NCBI GenBank assembly: GCA_013204685.1
Contig: JABMSC010000226.1
Coordinates: 1-9,759 of the forward strand
Source: Candidatus Omnitrophota bacterium
GTDB lineage: Bacteria; Omnitrophota; Gorgyraeia; Tantalellales; Tantalellaceae
Direction: 5' to 3'
Length of the DNA stretch: 9,759 bases
Shown: piece by piece, positions 7,122-9,759 of the stretch
Numbering within the stretch: the first letter of the stretch is position 1
Layout of the letters: each line of letters starts with the position of its first letter
Program-made: the position numbers and the translations under genes
Notes under the pieces: model-generated
The model's database searches: none
What the model saw: only the letters and a program-made list of their open reading frames with translations
What the model was told of the DNA's origin: nothing

Positions 7122-7205
7122 GTAGGGGCGAATAAATATTCGCCCTTAACAAATGACAATCATATGTCCGAAAATTTAACAGGGCGAAAAGTTTTTCGCC
7201 CCTAC
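7122..7205. mobile_element. REPIN/MITE-like 84-bp inverted element
   Basis: The ends are perfect 11-bp inverted repeats: GTAGGGGCGAA at 7122-7132 and TTCGCCCCTAC at 7195-7205. Each end is itself a hairpin. GGGCGAAT pairs with ATTCGCCC around AAAT (7126-7145), and GGGCGAAAA pairs with TTTTCGCCC (7182-7201). A ~36-base AT-rich centre with no coding signal separates them. Two opposed hairpins forming a larger palindrome is the plan of REPIN or small non-autonomous elements mobilised by a REP-associated or other transposase encoded elsewhere. No flanking target duplication is obvious. It begins three bases after the recJ stop. Whether it is mobile cannot be seen from one copy. Confidence 0.6.
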
Positions 7206-7238
7206 AAAGATTATTACCTCGGGGGTTGAACTGGATAT

Positions 7239-7269
7239 AAAAAAAACCGGCTGATCAGCCGGTTTTTTT
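7239..7269. terminator. Bidirectional intrinsic terminator between recJ and rpmB
   Basis: The 16-base perfect palindrome CCGGCTGATCAGCCGG (7247-7262) is flanked by eight A residues on the left (7239-7246) and seven T residues on the right (7263-7269). In either direction the RNA forms a GC-rich six-pair stem with a GATC loop followed by a U-run. It lies between converging genes, so it can stop both the recJ-side plus-strand transcript and the rpmB minus-strand transcript. Confidence 0.93.
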
Positions 7270-7270
7270 A

Positions 7271-7298
7271 ACTACGAACTACGAACTCTGAACTACGA
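7271..7298. repeat. Four-unit 7-base repeat array downstream of rpmB
   Basis: The units are ACTACGA, ACTACGA, ACTCTGA and ACTACGA, placed between the terminator and the end of rpmB. On the rpmB strand this is 3' untranslated sequence. Here the family is not next to a start codon, which argues against a role limited to translation initiation. Confidence 0.8.
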
Positions 7299-7303
7299 TC
7301 TAA

Positions 7304-7531
7304 TCACGCTTTCTTAACCTTCCCTGCTTTAATACATTTTGCGCATACGGTGACTTTTTTCTTCTTGCCGTCAACGAGTGTGCGCACAGACTGAAGGTTG
7401 GGGCAAAAACGTCGTTTACTTATTCCGGTAATTCTCTGGCCGACACCGCCTTTACTTTTTGCCATACCTCTACGGCTTATAGTTTGTCCGCTTACCGGTT
7501 TCTTCCCACATACATAACAAATTCTTGCCAT
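7304..7531 (-). CDS. rpmB: Large-subunit ribosomal protein bL28
   Basis: A 75-residue structural protein of the 50S subunit. The sequence begins MARICYVCGKKP, followed by the family's basic SKRRFCPNLQSVR segment (38-50) and VCAKCIKAGKVKK near the end (62-74). Two cysteine pairs, C5/C8 and C63/C66, form the zinc-ribbon site of the zinc-binding (C+) type of L28. C43 is extra. The start is supported by AAAGG on the minus strand (7539-7543), seven bases before the ATG. Transcription runs toward the terminator at 7239-7269, with a repeat array in its 3' untranslated region. It diverges from recG; rpmB and recG are near neighbours in Bacillus as well, though there in the same direction. A weak minus-strand promoter might lie at 7575-7604, but I do not call it. 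Confidence 0.97.
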   Translation of the reverse strand: MARICYVCGKKPVSGQTISRRGMAKSKGGVGQRITGISKRRFCPNLQSVRTLVDGKKKKVTVCAKCIKAGKVKKA

Positions 7532-7553
7532 CTTTAAGCCTTTCTCTTATAAT
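7525..7553 (+). promoter_or_regulatory. Sigma70-type promoter for recG
   Basis: TTGCCA at 7525-7530 (5 of 6 to the -35 consensus) and TATAAT at 7548-7553 (perfect -10) are separated by exactly 17 bases. Transcription would start near 7560, leaving an untranslated leader of about 80 bases before recG. The -35 box overlaps the first codons of rpmB on the other strand, so RNA polymerase here could interfere with rpmB initiation. This is the best promoter in the window. Confidence 0.65.
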
Positions 7554-7562
7554 CCTATATAT

Positions 7563-7580
7563 GTATATAACCTGTATATA
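7563..7580. repeat. Direct repeat GTATATA spaced by one helical turn
   Basis: GTATATA occurs at 7563-7569 and again at 7574-7580, 11 bases apart. It lies in the recG leader and upstream of rpmB. The two sites would face the same side of the helix, as operator half-sites do. AT-rich intergenic DNA yields such pairs by chance, so the call is tentative. Confidence 0.25.
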
Positions 7581-7631
7581 GATTAATTATCGATTTATTG
7601 TCGCCTGAAACGTAGCCGATAATATCATAAT

Positions 7632-7637
7632 AAAGGA
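7632..7637 (+). promoter_or_regulatory. Shine-Dalgarno of recG
   Basis: AAAGGA lies four bases before the ATG at 7642 and supports that start. Together with the upstream promoter it shows recG is expressed on its own rather than by read-through. Confidence 0.7.
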
Positions 7638-7641
7638 CAAT

Positions 7642-9687
7642 ATGCAAGATAAAAACCCCCACGGGGACATCTCAGTCAGGTATATCAAGGGCGTTGGGCC
7701 CCAGAAGGCCCAGTTTTTTGAGAAACTCGGCGTCGGGACCGTAACGGACCTTTTTTATTATCTGCCGAGGTGTTATGAGGACAGGACCAGGATAGTAGAG
7801 GTAAAAGATGTCGAGCCCGGCCAGCCCCAGGCGGTTATCGGCACGGTTCTTAAAACCAATCTTTTCAGGGCTTCCACCGGAACTACTATTTTTGAGATGG
7901 CAGTTGGCGATGAAAAACGCCGGGTTTTTGCTGTATGGTATAATCAGCCATATATGAAAAAGTTATTTGAAGTTGGGCAAAAAATAATGCTTTATGGTAA
8001 GGTGGAAGTCGTAAAACACCTTCAGATAACCCACCCCGTCTTTGAGATATTGAATGAAGAAGATCCCGGGGCCTCGCTTAATATCGGCAGGATAGTCCCC
8101 GTTTATCCTCTCACGGAAAACCTCACACAAAAATATCTCCGGAAGATCTCTTATCAGGCAATAAGATCATATTCAGGAGGAATGAAGGACCGGCTTCCCA
8201 CACGCATAAGAGCAAAACATAAACTTGTGGACTCGAAATTTGCCATAGAGAATATACATTTTCCATGTTCTTTTGATAATCTTGAGAAGGCTTATAAAAG
8301 GCTTATTTTCGAAGAATTCTTTATACTTCAGGTGGTGATGGCACTCCGCCGGAAAAAAATAAGAAAAAAAGGCATCAAGCACGAAGCCCGAGAAGGGTTT
8401 TTGGAGAGTTTTGAAAAATTATTCCACTTTGAACTTACCTCCGAGCAAAAGAAATGCATAGGGGAGATAGAGCGTGACATGTCAGCTGATAAGCCCATGT
8501 ATCGCCTGCTTCAGGGTGATGTAGGCAGCGGAAAAACCGCCTGCGCGATGTACGCCTTACTCCTGACGGCCGAGAACCAATACCAGGCGGCGTTAATGGT
8601 GCCGACCGAAATACTGGCACGCCAGCATTTTGTTACTGTCAGTAAAACTTTTATGCCGCTGGGGCTGAATGTACGTCTTTTAATAAACGGTATGGATCAA
8701 AAATCAAAAGAAACCGTCAAAAAAGAGATCGCATCAGGCGAAGCGGATATAATAATAGGAACTCATTCACTGATACAGAAACATGTCGATTACAAGGATC
8801 TCGGCCTGGTCATAATAGACGAGCAGCATAAGTTCGGTGTTACACAAAGAAAAGCCCTTAGAAGTAAAGCCAAAATGCCCGACACTCTCATTATGACAGC
8901 AACGCCTATCCCCAGGAGCCTTGCTCTTACGATATACGGGGACATGGATATTTCTTTTTTGAAGGAAAAACCCGAAGGCCGTGAACCTGTTGTGACGTAT
9001 TGGGCGGAAGAGGACCGCCGTGAAGCCGTTTATGGATTTATACGCGATGAAATCGCCAAGGGGCGGCAGGCGTTTATCGTGTGCCCCCGGGTTAAAGAGG
9101 AGGCGTCTTCGGACCTGAAGTCCGTTGAGGAGATGTACAGGCATCTTCAGGAAGATGTTTTCGCTGATTTTCACCTTGCACTTGTGCATGGCAGGATGAA
9201 GCCTGATGCTAAGAAAAAAGTAATGGAAAAATTCAGGGATGGCAAGTATGATATTCTGATCGCGACCACAGTGATAGAAGTCGGTGTTGATATCCCCAAT
9301 GTTACGGTTATGCTTGTGGAACATGCCGAAAGATACGGCCTGTCACAGCTTCATCAGCTCCGGGGAAGAATAGGGCGCGGCAGGCACCAGTCCTACTGTA
9401 TCCTTATAGGTGAACCCAAAACCGAAGCCTCTTACAGGAGACTTACTACCATGTCAGAAACCAACGACGGGTTCGAGATCGCCGAAATGGATATGGATAT
9501 ACGCGGTCCCGGTGAATTCCTGGGCACCAGACAAAGCGGTCTTCCGGAACTCAAGTTCGGGAATATAGCCAGGGATTTCAAGATCATGGAAGAGGCCAGG
9601 CTGGAGGCTTTTACACTGGTAGGGGAAGATCCGTCTTTAGAAGACCCGCATAACTCAGGCATCAAAGAAAGTATTGCTAAGATATAA
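7642..9687 (+). CDS. recG: ATP-dependent DNA helicase RecG
   Basis: A cytoplasmic superfamily-2 double-strand DNA translocase that remodels stalled replication forks and branch-migrates Holliday junctions. The 681 residues are close to the usual 680-700. The N-terminal wedge region starts with YIKGVGPQKAQFFEKLG (14-30) and includes an OB-type fold (about 60-140). The helicase core has Walker A GDVGSGKT (292-299), the DEQH box (393-396), TATPIPRSLA (419-428), VGVDIPN (547-553) and QLRGRIGRG (572-580). The RecG/Mfd translocation motif RGPGEFLGTRQSG is at 621-633. All catalytic motifs are intact. The end (DPSLEDPHNSGIKESIAKI) resembles normal RecG C-termini but stops perhaps 10 residues early. 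The same bases in another frame begin a histidine-kinase segment, so the true 3' end may have been replaced. Confidence 0.97.
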   Translation: MQDKNPHGDISVRYIKGVGPQKAQFFEKLGVGTVTDLFYYLPRCYEDRTRIVEVKDVEPGQPQAVIGTVLKTNLFRASTGTTIFEMAVGDEKRRVFAVWYNQPYMKKLFEVGQKIMLYGKVEVVKHLQITHPVFEILNEEDPGASLNIGRIVPVYPLTENLTQKYLRKISYQAIRSYSGGMKDRLPTRIRAKHKLVDSKFAIENIHFPCSFDNLEKAYKRLIFEEFFILQVVMALRRKKIRKKGIKHEAREGFLESFEKLFHFELTSEQKKCIGEIERDMSADKPMYRLLQGDVGSGKTACAMYALLLTAENQYQAALMVPTEILARQHFVTVSKTFMPLGLNVRLLINGMDQKSKETVKKEIASGEADIIIGTHSLIQKHVDYKDLGLVIIDEQHKFGVTQRKALRSKAKMPDTLIMTATPIPRSLALTIYGDMDISFLKEKPEGREPVVTYWAEEDRREAVYGFIRDEIAKGRQAFIVCPRVKEEASSDLKSVEEMYRHLQEDVFADFHLALVHGRMKPDAKKKVMEKFRDGKYDILIATTVIEVGVDIPNVTVMLVEHAERYGLSQLHQLRGRIGRGRHQSYCILIGEPKTEASYRRLTTMSETNDGFEIAEMDMDIRGPGEFLGTRQSGLPELKFGNIARDFKIMEEARLEAFTLVGEDPSLEDPHNSGIKESIAKI

Positions 9688-9759
9688 CTTCGCGGATAAC
9701 TTGCCTACTTTCGATGGCGATGCGACGCAGATTCGTCAGATTGTCATGAACCTGATCAC
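9662..9759 (+). pseudogene. Histidine kinase fragment (start of the ATPase domain, no N-terminus)
   Basis: In the frame whose codons begin at 9662 the translation starts SKKVLLRYNFADNLP and continues to DATQIRQIVMNLIT at the window edge. This closely resembles the linker and N-box of PAS-type sensor histidine kinases, where the MNL asparagine coordinates Mg-ATP. The frame is closed upstream by a TAG at 9638-9640. There is no ATG, and the sensor domain and phospho-accepting His box that should precede are absent because that DNA is recG. The first 26 bases overlap the recG reading frame. It may be a decayed or recombined gene remnant, or the point where an assembler joined two unrelated loci. 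It continues off the window, so I cannot tell whether the rest of the kinase follows. Confidence 0.7.

Noticed and set aside
7575..7604. Possible minus-strand promoter for rpmB (GCGACA, 18 bases, TATATA)
   Set aside because: The -35 matches only four positions and the region is AT-rich, so such matches are expected by chance.
1..9759. A new defence, biosynthetic or mobile gene system
   Set aside because: Every substantial gene belongs to a well-known housekeeping or transport family in a familiar order. No unexplained protein-coding gene remains.

Overview
The window looks like a fragment of a bacterial chromosome from an uncultured lineage, most likely assembled from a metagenome. Base composition is balanced and all large genes are housekeeping genes. 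The order tgt-yajC-secDF-CDF transporter-recJ matches a neighbourhood I know from Firmicutes, and I believe also from several Gram-negative-type candidate phyla. The style of the proteins, together with intergenic gaps full of short degenerate repeats, makes me lean to an Omnitrophota-like (PVC-related) bacterium. That placement is a guess from memory, not something the sequence proves.

Layout. Positions 1-121 hold a GC-rich hairpin and a tandem array of 7-base units. A plus-strand run follows: a single-domain response regulator (122-481), tRNA-guanine transglycosylase tgt (522-1640), yajC (1673-2017), a fused secDF (2110-4347), a cation diffusion facilitator (4453-5325) and recJ (5425-7119). 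Beyond recJ lie an 84-bp REPIN/MITE-like inverted element (7122-7205) and a strong bidirectional terminator (7239-7269). The terminator also serves rpmB (ribosomal protein L28), encoded on the minus strand at 7304-7531. recG (7642-9687) diverges from rpmB and has a convincing sigma70-type promoter whose -35 box overlaps the rpmB start region. The last ~70-100 bases encode the N-box region of a histidine kinase that has no start, running out of the 3' end of recG. This may be a real recombination joint or an assembly error.

How the genes work together. YajC and SecDF are accessory parts of the Sec translocon, and Tgt makes the queuosine precursor base in tRNA anticodons. RecJ (5'-3' ssDNA exonuclease) and RecG (branch-migrating helicase) serve recombinational repair. 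L28 is a ribosomal protein. The CDF protein exports divalent metal. No defence system, CRISPR array, tRNA, rRNA or complete mobile element is visible.

I did not find a new multi-gene system. The most interesting material is non-coding. Families of degenerate 7-base repeats, often arranged as two opposed arms, fill several plus-strand gaps and part of the rpmB-recJ gap. They often end within a few bases of a start codon that has no Shine-Dalgarno sequence. Genes without such arrays (yajC, rpmB, recG) have good Shine-Dalgarno sequences.
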